64,000 nucleotides of DNA. It comes from Bacteroides cutis. GTDB taxonomy: Bacteria; Bacteroidota; Bacteroidia; Bacteroidales; Bacteroidaceae. The notes under the pieces are model-generated. The model saw nothing but the letters and a program-made list of their open reading frames with translations. It was not told where the DNA came from and did not search any database. Positions within the stretch are counted from its first letter, which is position 1. Each line of letters begins with the position of its first letter. Where the stretch lies: contig NZ_OEST01000004.1 in NCBI RefSeq assembly GCF_900241005.1, positions 124,001 to 188,000 of the forward strand, read 5' to 3'. The position numbers and the translations under genes were made by a program. This document shows positions 8,195 through 17,937 of the stretch, piece after piece.

Positions 8195-10513
8195 TTATCT
8201 GAGAAACTCATAATGCCCTGCTGTACCTTCAAAGTTGAGGATACCGTCGTCTGAACGAACTTCCATAGCAGATATATATACTTTTCCGTCTTTTTTTATT
8301 TGCCAGGTTCCCGAAACGAGGTCAGTAAGAACAAACTGCATGGTTTGATTGCCATTTATAGTTATATCGAATTTTCCGGAAACAGGTTCGCCATTTTTAC
8401 TAAAGGTAACTACACGGTTGGCAATTTGTACACCTATAATACGTTTCGCATCAATTCGTTTCACTTCGTTCATTTGCTGGCAGTTGTTGTCAGCTACTTG
8501 CATTACGTTCAAGAAGTAGTTTTCTGTAGCAGGTATAACAGGTGATACTTCTATGCGCCATGCACCACGTTCGTTGGCATCGTCGGGTCGCCCGGGTTGC
8601 GCATCATTGGGGTAATTGGTACCGAATACCCAGAATTCTTTTCCTGGTCCGCCTACCTTTTCAATATGTGTATTGTTCGCTTCGGGTAGTAATACCTGAT
8701 TTTGTAACATACCAGTATCACCATTCTTGGTACGTTTCACGATGAAACGATTACCTTCGATGTTTGGTTCTTCAATACTATGTAACAACCAGAATTTTTT
8801 GAATTTGGGATTGGAAGATACTACTTTGTCAAATACAATGAGGGCAGCAGGTACTTGGGACGATTTAAGGTTTAGGAAAACGAAAGAACGTTTCGCTTCT
8901 TTGACTTTGTTTGTATATGCCTGTGTGATGTCGCCTTTCAGATAAGAATAGTCCGGAGCTTGAGTGTTCTTACCCATTCCGTGTGCTAATACTTGTCCTG
9001 TGGTATAATCTTTACTTAACAAATCTTTGAATGAACGACAAGTTTCCCATCGGTCGCCCGGCATACGTTGGCCACCATCATTGGTCGCGAATTCCGTCTT
9101 GTCTGCTCCACCGTAGTTCCAGCAGGCAAACTTTTCATCAGGATTGTAGACTAACAACGAGTTGTGTGCAATGGTACGTTTAAAGAAATTCTTGTTGTGC
9201 GGACTGTTATATCCTCCCGAACTTCCCTGATAAGCACCGGCATCAATGGCCAAAGGCCCTTTATAGTATAACTGGAAAGTTCCCCCATCCAGATGTTGGT
9301 GATTACCCACGAAATGCTCGTTGATTTTCATTTCTGCTATTACACTGTTTGTTCCCCATCCTGTACGGGCTATCATCCATCCGAAAGGAGTGCCGGAATA
9401 ACGTGTCAATGGTAGGTCTTCAGGTGATTTAGACTCTACGGTGAGGTCTCTCCAAAGGATGTCAAAAATAAGGCAATGATTGTCTACTTTGGGCTTGCGC
9501 TCGTATTCGTAAGCCAGATAACCATCTTTATAGAAACTGTAGGCAAGCATAGCGGGCAGTCCATACGAAGGACTGTATCTTCGGTTTGGGTTGGTATCAC
9601 CTGCAGGCATCACTTGTCCGTCTGGACGTCTTCTATACAAGAAGTCGTATAATACAAATTGTTGTGCGGGATTGAACACCTTATCTACTCCCATGCGTGA
9701 CAATATCCATTGAGCTATAAGGTCATTACTGAAACGTACGTTTGCATAACTTGTTCCTTGATGATAATTATGTCCTGAATAAACATAATTGCGTACAGGA
9801 ATATAATCTTTATAGAACATCTTGATGACATAGTTGTACATATCAGGATATTCGTCATAGATGGCAATCCCGGCAGAAAGCATGTCACGCATAATCATCC
9901 ATTCAGAGGAATGACCTGCAATCGGTTCATTGTTGTGTGGAGGATAGCCACATTCCATGGTTTTGGCTATACGTATGAATGATTTTATATAGTCTTTCTT
10001 TTCTTTTTCTTTCATTTGGTCGTAACACCAGTCATATACCATAGCACCACACATCAACATAGAACCACTAGCTCGGGACAAATCTCCTTTCTTGCCATAG
10101 TTGGTATTCTGTAAAGTATCCAGCATTGCAGTAATGGCTTTTCGAGCCTGTTTCTTATCACCATATACTAGATAGTCGAGGGCCTGTAATTGTACACGTG
10201 TCGTTACTCCACGCATTTCTGCATAATAGCGGAAGCCATCTTTTGCCGGAGCCTTGGCTTCTTCTTCGGGTGTACGGTCTTTCCCCAGTTTTTTCATGGT
10301 TTCCAGGGTTTTCTTTATTTGCGAATTGTTCATCCTCTGTCTTAACTCCGGCAGGTCGGATGAGAGTAGATACAATCTAGGGTGTACCTTTGGAGGAACA
10401 GGGATGGTGACATCATCTATTTTCTCCCATATCACTTCATTCTTTTCCTGTGCCTGGATGGCAAAGGAAAGTATGAAGATAAAACTCGTCATAAACAGAA
10501 TGCTTTTTTTCAT
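8195..10513 (-). CDS. Heparinase II (polysaccharide lyase family 21)
   Basis: Secreted or periplasmic lyase that beta-eliminates heparin and heparan sulfate chains to unsaturated disaccharides. Starting at the ATG at 10513 (MKKSILFM, a signal peptide ending near QAQ) it has 772 residues, the length I recall for the Pedobacter heparinus enzyme. Its active-site residues line up one position lower than in that protein: H201 and E204 in IAGHSSEW, Y256 in HQGTSYANVR, H405/H407 in GNHQHLDGG, D424, Y435 and H450. The earlier ATG at 10591 would overlap the upstream lyase gene and add a non-signal extension. It follows the PL8 gene by 43 bases, so the two are probably co-transcribed, and ends at a large hairpin. 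Confidence 0.92.
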   Translation of the reverse strand: MKKSILFMTSFIFILSFAIQAQEKNEVIWEKIDDVTIPVPPKVHPRLYLLSSDLPELRQRMNNSQIKKTLETMKKLGKDRTPEEEAKAPAKDGFRYYAEMRGVTTRVQLQALDYLVYGDKKQARKAITAMLDTLQNTNYGKKGDLSRASGSMLMCGAMVYDWCYDQMKEKEKKDYIKSFIRIAKTMECGYPPHNNEPIAGHSSEWMIMRDMLSAGIAIYDEYPDMYNYVIKMFYKDYIPVRNYVYSGHNYHQGTSYANVRFSNDLIAQWILSRMGVDKVFNPAQQFVLYDFLYRRRPDGQVMPAGDTNPNRRYSPSYGLPAMLAYSFYKDGYLAYEYERKPKVDNHCLIFDILWRDLTVESKSPEDLPLTRYSGTPFGWMIARTGWGTNSVIAEMKINEHFVGNHQHLDGGTFQLYYKGPLAIDAGAYQGSSGGYNSPHNKNFFKRTIAHNSLLVYNPDEKFACWNYGGADKTEFATNDGGQRMPGDRWETCRSFKDLLSKDYTTGQVLAHGMGKNTQAPDYSYLKGDITQAYTNKVKEAKRSFVFLNLKSSQVPAALIVFDKVVSSNPKFKKFWLLHSIEEPNIEGNRFIVKRTKNGDTGMLQNQVLLPEANNTHIEKVGGPGKEFWVFGTNYPNDAQPGRPDDANERGAWRIEVSPVIPATENYFLNVMQVADNNCQQMNEVKRIDAKRIIGVQIANRVVTFSKNGEPVSGKFDITINGNQTMQFVLTDLVSGTWQIKKDGKVYISAMEVRSDDGILNFEGTAGHYEFLR

Positions 10514-10556
10514 GTTGCGTATTGTTTTTAATAAGTATGAGTGATTGTTTACACTT

Positions 10557-13475
10557 TTATTTCTTTTGTAATTGGATGTCATAATTCTCACCGCGAACGG
10601 TTGAAATGGTTATTTGGGTTTCATTGTTTTTAGTATCAGGTAACACCACTACATTTTTTCCGGGGCAGTAAGCCGTATAAACACCCTTCAGTATAAGAGT
10701 CGTATTGAAAGGTTTTTCTTGCTCTATCACATCTTTTTCGGTCAGTAGTCCCATGTGCTCGTGAGAAGTTCTACGCATATCAGGTTCGCAGATAGATAGA
10801 GTCAGGTTCTTTTCTGTGTTCTCTTCAAGAATATAGGCTAGTGGGATATTGACCTGTTTCACCAAGAGATTTTCGTACGTTTCTTGAGGATTGAACAAAG
10901 CTGCAAAAATTGTTCTTTTTTCCTGATGTATGACAATGTGTGCATCATTATTCTGTTTAATGATGCGGATGGGGCTTCTCTCAGAAAGAAGTTCTTGCGC
11001 CCGTCTTTTCTCTTTCAATGGCAGAATATAGTACAAGTAGCTGTCGGATACAGGATTTGTGGAATGATCCAGATAAGCGGTCGTAAACGGAGTGTTCTGC
11101 ATAATCTTTATATTCCCTTTTTGTACAGCATACAGTAAGGTTGAGTCATTCAGTATTTTCTCTTGTTTCTTGAACTTCCGAACAGGCATGATTGCTTGGA
11201 ACAAAGTGGTGGCTACCGGATGATTAAGGTCATTGCAAGCGATATCCGAACCGAGACATAATAATACATCATCGAATACAAAAACCGATTTATTTGCTCG
11301 TAGAGATTTATCATAAGTGATATCGTGCATACGGAAAGAGAATAAAGCATTATTCCGACCTCCTTTTATGCCTGCCAGGAATGTTTCGTCCGAAAAGTTT
11401 CGGTGTCCACTACTTGCACCTCCTTTATCCGTCAAGAGGGAATCGGGGAGTACCTTGACGGTTGTTCCCGGAATATGGTTCCAGTTGAAAGCTTTTTCTC
11501 GGGGATTGAATGAACGGTGCCCGTTCTTAAAGTCGAAATATTCAATTTGTCCGTAGGAGAGATATCGCCCTTTTAAATTTTCCGAGCTTGAAGATTCAAA
11601 ATCCCATACATATTTGCTGAAACCTTTCATATTGAAATGAAAATCAGAATTTTTAATCACCATTAAGCCGGAATAAGGCATAAATAAGGCTCCTGTAGGA
11701 GTTTCTTCTGAAGCGATATTCATTGTGGAAAGTTTGGCCATAAGCTCTGCTTCTCCGATACTGCTTGTATAAGTCAGATTAGAATTAACGGTATTGATAT
11801 AAGTGTCGATAGCTTGTTTGTTGGTGGCATCTTCTGTTATTTTCTTAAATGCGGCTATTAAGTTCCGGTCGGGAGTAGGATAAGATAGAGCAACGTATGC
11901 GAAAGCTGGCAGAAGGGTTTCAAGGATTTGTTGGTTATTCGGAAAACGTCCTACTGTTCCTGCTGGACAGTCTAAGTTTGCGCAGAAAAAACGGAAGGCT
12001 AGTAAAGCCTGCTTTAGATTGTTCATTGTCTTTTCAGAGAGTGCATATGGGGTATCATGCAATAGATATGTCACTAATGCCCCTGCATAGAGTGCATGCG
12101 GATAGTAGGCGCTGAAATACGGACCACGATGATGATAGCCGGAAAAATCCGCTTTGATGGTTCCAAAAAATCCGGGAGCTATACTCAAGGCGTTATTCAT
12201 GTAATTGCGAAAAGCGGTCATAGCTATTTCTCTTTTTTTAGAATCGGTCAATGATAAAGCGTAAATTAGCTTAGGTAGAGCCAATGCACGTAAGTTGTCA
12301 GCAACTTCTCCCGTGTGTTCCGGTTCCTGATAACAGATACCGAAAAGGGTGAACCACTGTAAAGTGTTTAATTCCCGTTCCAATTGCTTCTTATTTAATT
12401 TATCTTTCAGTAAGTAAAAGGAATGGAAATAGCCGGAACTTCTAAGTTTCTCGAAGCAGAGAGTTCCCAAGCCACTACCATCTGCCCATCCTTGGTCGTA
12501 GAAATAATCGTAAATATAAAGTGCTTTCTTTAAGCTTTTTGTATCACCATTTATTTTGTAGTCTAAAGCCAATGGGAGCAGGATTTTCTCGTTGATATCT
12601 CTGAATTTTGTTATATCTTCTTTGTCTATATAAGTAGGAAAAGCCATCGGATACAGCGGTTTACCGATAGGTGTTTGTTGTGTGTCATAAGCGATACATA
12701 TCTCTTTTCCGGCTGTTACACCTGTTTTTATAAATTCTTGTTCTTTCAGCCGTCGGTTTTCTATCCACGGATGTTGAAGTGTTTCGGAACTTCCCAAATA
12801 CCAATCGGTCAGTCGCTGTTCGATGGTAGCAATATCTTCTTTGTTAGCTTTAATAGTTGTGGGTACGTATGGAGAAGTATTTCTATAATTTAGAAAATCC
12901 GGTATCAGGCTGAAATCGGTACGGTTCACACAGTATTGTGCGTCTGACATTTTCTGCCAAGGCACTTTTGGCGTGAATTCCAAATAATCCAAGTAAATGT
13001 TTCCGATTTGTTTATCTTCTGGGAACAGTATGTTGACTTTTGAAATAATCTCTCCTTTTTCTTTATCCATATCCTCTGTGAATTGTGCCCACAAACATCT
13101 CCAGCCTTTGAAATGAAGTGAGAAGGGCAGACGGCATATTTCCTTTCCTTCTTGGTCTGTGAAACTGAATATGAGATATTGTTTGATAGGATTGTCATTG
13201 TATATCCAGGTTGTAATACCACCTTGATTACTTCGGCTAGCTTTTGGGAGTCCTCGTGCCTGTTCGATAGTAATTATTGTACCCGGTTGTCCTTTTATGT
13301 GCAATGACTTCTTGCCGAGTTTCTGTTTGACTGAAGTTATGGATAGAGTACCTTTATTGATGTTCCAGTTTTGTAAATCATCATCGTTTTCAAAATTATA
13401 GTAACTTTGTGCTTGCAAGTGAAATCCACCAATGATGAGGATTACTATAAATAGTTTTTTTCTGATGTATTCCAT
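10557..13475 (-). CDS. PL8 family chondroitin sulfate ABC / hyaluronan lyase
   Basis: Secreted lyase of 972 residues, close to the roughly 1000 of chondroitinase ABC. Signal peptide 1-22 (ending LQAQ), then an N-terminal lyase beta-sandwich carbohydrate-binding domain (about 25-170), an alpha/alpha toroid (about 230-570) and C-terminal beta domains (about 600-972). The catalytic His and Tyr are seen in GYHHRGPYFSAYYPHA and the catalytic Arg in GTVGRFPNN, with the same spacing as in chondroitinase ABC. The likely Glu lies in SFNPREKAFNWNHIPG. Substrate should be chondroitin or dermatan sulfate and hyaluronan. It is the first gene of a two-gene unit with heparinase II, with a -7 box 43 bases upstream. 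Confidence 0.9.
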   Translation of the reverse strand: MEYIRKKLFIVILIIGGFHLQAQSYYNFENDDDLQNWNINKGTLSITSVKQKLGKKSLHIKGQPGTIITIEQARGLPKASRSNQGGITTWIYNDNPIKQYLIFSFTDQEGKEICRLPFSLHFKGWRCLWAQFTEDMDKEKGEIISKVNILFPEDKQIGNIYLDYLEFTPKVPWQKMSDAQYCVNRTDFSLIPDFLNYRNTSPYVPTTIKANKEDIATIEQRLTDWYLGSSETLQHPWIENRRLKEQEFIKTGVTAGKEICIAYDTQQTPIGKPLYPMAFPTYIDKEDITKFRDINEKILLPLALDYKINGDTKSLKKALYIYDYFYDQGWADGSGLGTLCFEKLRSSGYFHSFYLLKDKLNKKQLERELNTLQWFTLFGICYQEPEHTGEVADNLRALALPKLIYALSLTDSKKREIAMTAFRNYMNNALSIAPGFFGTIKADFSGYHHRGPYFSAYYPHALYAGALVTYLLHDTPYALSEKTMNNLKQALLAFRFFCANLDCPAGTVGRFPNNQQILETLLPAFAYVALSYPTPDRNLIAAFKKITEDATNKQAIDTYINTVNSNLTYTSSIGEAELMAKLSTMNIASEETPTGALFMPYSGLMVIKNSDFHFNMKGFSKYVWDFESSSSENLKGRYLSYGQIEYFDFKNGHRSFNPREKAFNWNHIPGTTVKVLPDSLLTDKGGASSGHRNFSDETFLAGIKGGRNNALFSFRMHDITYDKSLRANKSVFVFDDVLLCLGSDIACNDLNHPVATTLFQAIMPVRKFKKQEKILNDSTLLYAVQKGNIKIMQNTPFTTAYLDHSTNPVSDSYLYYILPLKEKRRAQELLSERSPIRIIKQNNDAHIVIHQEKRTIFAALFNPQETYENLLVKQVNIPLAYILEENTEKNLTLSICEPDMRRTSHEHMGLLTEKDVIEQEKPFNTTLILKGVYTAYCPGKNVVVLPDTKNNETQITISTVRGENYDIQLQKK

Positions 13476-13517
13476 AGGTTATAAACTAAAGTTTATCTTG
13501 TCACATTTATCTGATAA

Positions 13518-13525
13518 CAAAATTA
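13518..13525 (-). promoter_or_regulatory. -7 promoter box for the lyase operon
   Basis: CAAAATTA on the + strand reads TAATTTTG on the minus strand, a TAnnTTTG match. Transcription would start near 13511, about 35 bases before the PL8 lyase ATG. No -33 TTTG is obvious. Confidence 0.6.
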
Positions 13526-13633
13526 GTGTGGAATATGCATCGTATCCTTTTATTTTGTGTTTTTCTTCCTAATTAAAATACAAGACAATGATACTTTTGT
13601 ATAAAACAATATTAGTAATGTCTAAATATCGGT

Positions 13634-15727
13634 TTAGGGCAGTACTACACGGTCTCCCAAACGCTTTGCCATGATACTTTGTACTTCCCGCATTTCACTG
13701 TAACGTTTCATGATATCATTGCATTTTTCTTCGTCATTGGCAATGGATGGGTCTTGTAGGGCAAACATCATGTGTCTCAATTCCTCACTGACAATGGCGT
13801 ACTTAAAGTTAATCATCAATATCGGAACTAACTCATACAAACGTTCTTCATCAGTTACAACTTTCTGGCTCTTGGAATGATACTTACTGAGTTGATAACG
13901 GTTACTGATAAGTTCCACGCTCAGTTTACTGATAGAGTTATCCGGATGTGCCAGAAAGTACCGTTCAGCAGTAAAACCTTCGTCATGTATGTGTGAAGCG
14001 GCTTCTGTCAATATTTGTCTGTGCAACGGATTGTGAAAGGCCAAATCGTCTTCCTTTAAATCATTAATGACATATTCTATCACACTGACGGGTATTTCTT
14101 GTCCTTTTTCATTGGTTACATTGCACATTATTTTTTCCCCGTAACGTACAATCATTTGGAGTATCAGTCGTTCATATTTATAAAATTCCTGTCCTTCCTT
14201 ACCCTCTTGTGGGATAAAGGAAACGTATACGTCTTCCGGTGGGAGAGAAGAACCATCTTCATATCTGGTTAAATCCCCAGGAGGTAACTGAGTGTTGTCG
14301 GTGGTAACAGGTGGAACATTACCATCAGCGTCTGGCATTTGTATCGTTTTTGTATTAGGTCTTGTGGTATTGGTCGACCTACGTTCCCGTTCTGCCTGTT
14401 CTGCACGCCTTTCTGCCTGCGTCTCGCGGCGTTTGGCTACTTCCGAAACAAGAAGTCTGTCTTCAACATGTAGTAATTGGGCGCATTCCTTGATGTATAC
14501 ATCACGTACAATAGCTTCTGGAATAACTGAAATACTCTGTACCAGATTGCTGATTAATTCGGCACGCTTAATTGGATCTTTACCTGCATCTTCCAGTAAC
14601 AAGTTAGTTTTGAAGCGGATAAAATCCGTTTCATGTTCCTGAATAAAATTTTGAAACTCCGTTGCGTTATGTTTACGTGCAAAAGAGTCTGGGTCGTCTC
14701 CGTCAGGTAGAAGGCAGACTTTAATATTCATCCCTTCCTCCAACAACATATCAATACCACGGATAGACGCTTTGATACCAGCGGCGTCACCGTCGTATAG
14801 TACAGTCATATTGTTGGTGAAACGATGAATTAGTCGGATTTGTCCCGGTGTCAGTGCTGTTCCCGAAGAAGCTACCACATTCTCTATGCCGGATTGGTGC
14901 ATGGAGATAACGTCTGTATAGCCTTCCACCAGGAAACAGCGGTCTTGTTTTACAATGGCTTGTTTAGCAAAATAGATACCGTATAGTTCATTGCTTTTAT
15001 GATAGATTTCCGACTCGGGCGAATTGACATATTTCACCTTTACACCCTTGGTGGCACTGACAAGAACACGACCGCCAAAAGCTACTACCTTACCTGACAA
15101 TGTATGTACTGGAAAAATGACACGTCCCCAAAAGCGGTCTCGCAGGCGATGGTCGTCCGTTTCGTAACAAAGTCCGGTCTTGATGAGAAATTCTTTTTTA
15201 TATCCTTTCTTTAAAGCCTCCTGTGCCATGGCATCATGGCTTTCGGTACAATATCCCAACTGAAATTTCTCGATAATATCATCCCGGAAACCACGGCTAC
15301 GGAAATAGGCCATACCAATACTGCGACCATCCACATGATTACGCAAGATATTCTGGAAATAATCTCTGGCAAAATTGTTGACTATGAACAAACTTTCTCT
15401 TTCGCTCTGTACCAGTTTTTCTTCATTGGAAAGTTCTCTTTCTTTGATTTCGATACCATATTTCTTGGCGAGGTATTTTAAAGCTTCAGGGTAGGACATC
15501 TGTTCATGTTCCATGATGAAATGTACAGCATTTCCCCCCTTTCCACAAGCAAAGCATTTACAAAGTCCTTTGGCGGGAGATACATAGAATGACGGTGTTT
15601 TATCGTCATGAAAAGGACATAAACCAACATAATTTACTCCGCGTTTCCGCAGAGTAACAAAATCTGATACTACATCCACTATTTGTGCTGCATCAATTAT
15701 TCGGTCTATGGTTGGTTGGTCTATCAT
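13634..15727 (-). CDS. dnaG: DNA primase
   Basis: Synthesises RNA primers for chromosomal replication. It has 697 residues. An N-terminal CHC2 zinc finger (C37, H40, C58, C61) is followed by the catalytic core and a TOPRIM domain (LVEGYTDVIS near 268, VLYDGDAAGIKA near 316) and a C-terminal DnaB-interaction region. A Glu/Arg-rich, low-complexity linker (KRRETQAERRAEQAERERR region, about 430-450) precedes an extended C-terminus. The ATG at 15727 matches the usual MIDQ-type primase start. The promoter box at 15738-15745 would put the RNA start only a few bases from the ATG, so the mRNA would be nearly leaderless. Confidence 0.97.
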   Translation of the reverse strand: MIDQPTIDRIIDAAQIVDVVSDFVTLRKRGVNYVGLCPFHDDKTPSFYVSPAKGLCKCFACGKGGNAVHFIMEHEQMSYPEALKYLAKKYGIEIKERELSNEEKLVQSERESLFIVNNFARDYFQNILRNHVDGRSIGMAYFRSRGFRDDIIEKFQLGYCTESHDAMAQEALKKGYKKEFLIKTGLCYETDDHRLRDRFWGRVIFPVHTLSGKVVAFGGRVLVSATKGVKVKYVNSPESEIYHKSNELYGIYFAKQAIVKQDRCFLVEGYTDVISMHQSGIENVVASSGTALTPGQIRLIHRFTNNMTVLYDGDAAGIKASIRGIDMLLEEGMNIKVCLLPDGDDPDSFARKHNATEFQNFIQEHETDFIRFKTNLLLEDAGKDPIKRAELISNLVQSISVIPEAIVRDVYIKECAQLLHVEDRLLVSEVAKRRETQAERRAEQAERERRSTNTTRPNTKTIQMPDADGNVPPVTTDNTQLPPGDLTRYEDGSSLPPEDVYVSFIPQEGKEGQEFYKYERLILQMIVRYGEKIMCNVTNEKGQEIPVSVIEYVINDLKEDDLAFHNPLHRQILTEAASHIHDEGFTAERYFLAHPDNSISKLSVELISNRYQLSKYHSKSQKVVTDEERLYELVPILMINFKYAIVSEELRHMMFALQDPSIANDEEKCNDIMKRYSEMREVQSIMAKRLGDRVVLP

Positions 15728-15737
15728 AATCTGCGTA

Positions 15738-15745
15738 CAAAGTTA
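15738..15745 (-). promoter_or_regulatory. -7 promoter box for dnaG
   Basis: CAAAGTTA on + reads TAACTTTG on minus. Its downstream end is 10 bases from the dnaG ATG, so the 5' leader would be about 3-6 bases. Confidence 0.6.
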
Positions 15746-15810
15746 TAGATAAAATTAGGTCGTGCAAAAAAGGGTTACGATAAATGGGAATTTAATTCTT
15801 CATTAAATTA

Positions 15811-16584
15811 TCATTTAATCTTTTCTCTGATTTTCGTCAGATACTTTTTCATTCCTTCCGCATCTTTGTTTTCAATAATTTCAAGAAGGTTCTTTAACTC
15901 GGTACGTATATTTGCTACTTGTGAGGGTGTACGTGGATTGAATAATATCTCTTGAAGCAGGTAATCATCTTCACTAAGTAATCCTTTGGCAATTGCCATG
16001 TGTTTTTTGAAGGTGGTACCTGGTGCTTCCTGATGTTTCATCACTGCCGCGAAAACGAAGGTAGAAACAAAAGGAATGGACAGAGAATAGGCTACAGTTT
16101 CGTCATGTTCATCAAAGGTGTATTCAAAAATATTGAGTTTCATCGTTTGGTAAAGATCTTTGAAAAAGATCTTACCCAAATGATCGCCTTCACTGATGAT
16201 AATGGCATTTTCTGTATTCAGATTGCTGAGACTGGCAAAGGTTGGTCCGAACATAGGGTGTGTTGACACATAACGGAAGCCGCTTTTTTCGTAGAAACTC
16301 TTCAGCCCTGTCTTCACCGAAGCGATATCGCTGATGATACAATCTTTAGGTAATACAGGCAGGACTTGGCGAAATGCATCCAGCGTATACTTTACCGTCA
16401 CGGCATTGATAACTAGTTCCGGTTCGAACTCTTTGATTTCATCCAAAGTAGTGAGGCGGTAAGTGTTATAAACAAATCGTAACTGATGCGGGTTTACGTC
16501 AAACACAGCCGTTTCGTGTTGAAAACTCAGAATGTCTGTAAAGAAAGAGCCCATTTTTCCGGCTCCAAGTATTAATATTCGCAT
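15811..16584 (-). CDS. tyrA: Prephenate dehydrogenase
   Basis: Oxidises prephenate to 4-hydroxyphenylpyruvate with NAD(P)+, in tyrosine synthesis. It has 257 residues. A Rossmann nucleotide-binding motif opens the protein (ILGAGKMGSFF, residues 4-14) and the family segment STHPMFGPT is near residue 101. There is no fused chorismate mutase or ACT domain; the mutase is on the DAHP synthase next door. It is the last gene of the pheA operon, 79 bases after the DAHP synthase gene. That gap is filled by a dispersed intergenic repeat. Confidence 0.93.
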   Translation of the reverse strand: MRILILGAGKMGSFFTDILSFQHETAVFDVNPHQLRFVYNTYRLTTLDEIKEFEPELVINAVTVKYTLDAFRQVLPVLPKDCIISDIASVKTGLKSFYEKSGFRYVSTHPMFGPTFASLSNLNTENAIIISEGDHLGKIFFKDLYQTMKLNIFEYTFDEHDETVAYSLSIPFVSTFVFAAVMKHQEAPGTTFKKHMAIAKGLLSEDDYLLQEILFNPRTPSQVANIRTELKNLLEIIENKDAEGMKKYLTKIREKIK

Positions 16585-16599
16585 ATATTTGATTTTATG

Positions 16600-16669
16600 A
16601 AGTGATAGTGTGATTGTATGGTAATGTGATAGAGTAATATCACTCTATCATTTTATCACCTTATCACTT
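16600..16669. repeat. Dispersed GTGATAAAG-type repeat, copy B
   Basis: AAGTGATA (16600-16607) and TATCACTT (16662-16669) are inverted ends. Internally TGATAGAGT and ACTCTATCA form a 9-bp dyad around AATATC. The core TGATAGAGTAATATCA matches copy C (27206-27276) and copy A (4901-4923). It contains the stop codon of the DAHP synthase gene at its edge. Confidence 0.75.
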
Positions 16670-17731
16670 ATTGATTATTTCCATTTGTTGCCTCACGCTT
16701 TCTTCGTGTATAGCTTCAAATACTTTTTTGATAAATTCCGCATCCATACCACAGAGTGAACCTTGTGAACCGCGTTTTTCGAGAATTTCATTGTAACGTC
16801 CTGTTTGCAGGATAGTCATGTCATGCTCTTTCTTGTAAGTGCCGATTTCACGGGCAATTCGCATACGTTTTGCCAATTCCTGGATGAGATTGTTATCGCA
16901 TTCATCAATCTGCTTACGTAATTCACTGAGGTTTTCAGTACTCTGCGTCTCCTTACGGATAACGAGTAGGTTAAGAATGTAATCCAGTACATCCGGTGTC
17001 ACTTGTTGTGCCGCATCACTCCATGCACAATCTGGATTACAGTGACTTTCGATGATTAAACCGTTGAAGCCCAAATCCATTGCCTGCTGGCAAAGTGGGG
17101 CGACTAATTCACGTTTTCCACCGATGTGGCTCGGATCACAGATAATAGGAAGGTTCGGAATTCGACGACGTAGTTCGATAGGAATATGCCATTGTGGCAA
17201 GTTACGGTATAGCTTCTTGTCGTAGCTACTGAAACCACGGTGTATAGCGCCAAGACGTTTCAGACCGGCATTATTGATACGTTCCAAGGCACCGATCCAC
17301 AATTCAAGGTCAGGATTTACTGGGTTCTTTACCAAAACTGGGATATCTACTCCTTTCAATGCATCAGCTATTTCCTGTACGGCAAAAGGATTAGCAGTGG
17401 TACGGGCACCTACCCATAGAATATCTATTCCGGCTTTCAGGCACTCATACACGTGTTTTGCGGTAGCTACTTCCGTAGAAACATACATGCCAGTTTCTTT
17501 CTTTACTTCTTTCAACCAGGCAAGTCCTTCTACGCCAATACCTTCGAAGCCACCTGGTTTGGTACGTGGTTTCCAAATACCTGCACGAAATATTTTCATA
17601 CCTTTCTCAGACAGCTGTTTAGCTGTACTCATAACTTGTTCTTCTGTCTCTGCACTACACGGACCTGCAATAACCATAGGACGCTTGTCCTCAATGCCCG
17701 GTAATAAAATTGATTCTAATTCGAGTTCCAT
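16664..17731 (-). CDS. Bifunctional DAHP synthase / chorismate mutase (type II)
   Basis: A 355-residue fusion that opens the shikimate pathway (phosphoenolpyruvate + erythrose 4-phosphate to DAHP) and also turns chorismate into prephenate. Residues 1-255 form a type I-beta DAHP synthase (GPCSAE near 22, IFRAGIWKPRTKPGGFEG near 48, KNPVNPDLELWIGA near 135, CDPSHIGGKRE near 195). Residues 265-355 form an AroQ chorismate mutase helix bundle (LRKQIDECDNNLIQELAKRM). The mutase-last order matches Porphyromonas and Prevotella enzymes, in which prephenate is the feedback inhibitor (established knowledge). It is the third gene of the operon, 206 bases after the aminotransferase gene. That gap has no ATG, promoter box or strong hairpin that I can see. 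Confidence 0.95.
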   Translation of the reverse strand: MELELESILLPGIEDKRPMVIAGPCSAETEEQVMSTAKQLSEKGMKIFRAGIWKPRTKPGGFEGIGVEGLAWLKEVKKETGMYVSTEVATAKHVYECLKAGIDILWVGARTTANPFAVQEIADALKGVDIPVLVKNPVNPDLELWIGALERINNAGLKRLGAIHRGFSSYDKKLYRNLPQWHIPIELRRRIPNLPIICDPSHIGGKRELVAPLCQQAMDLGFNGLIIESHCNPDCAWSDAAQQVTPDVLDYILNLLVIRKETQSTENLSELRKQIDECDNNLIQELAKRMRIAREIGTYKKEHDMTILQTGRYNEILEKRGSQGSLCGMDAEFIKKVFEAIHEESVRQQMEIINK

Positions 17732-17937
17732 ATTCTTTATCTTTGTTTAATTTGTCTATTATTGTATATATACTTCTTATCCTTCTTAATACTCTCCGAA
17801 ATACTCTTCTGAAGCCGGTTTTAGGATTTACTAGTCTTGCTGAATTTTGTACTAAATTTTTCTCTGGCTTTTAGTAACTTTTCGGTAATATTTCAGTAAA
17901 ATAATTTCTGTTTCCTAGAAAAACTTTTATAAAAATA

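Noticed and set aside
17732-17937. Possible second attenuator between the aminotransferase and DAHP synthase genes
   Set aside because: The 206 bases contain no ATG on the minus strand, no CAAAnnTA promoter box and no strong hairpin with a T-run.
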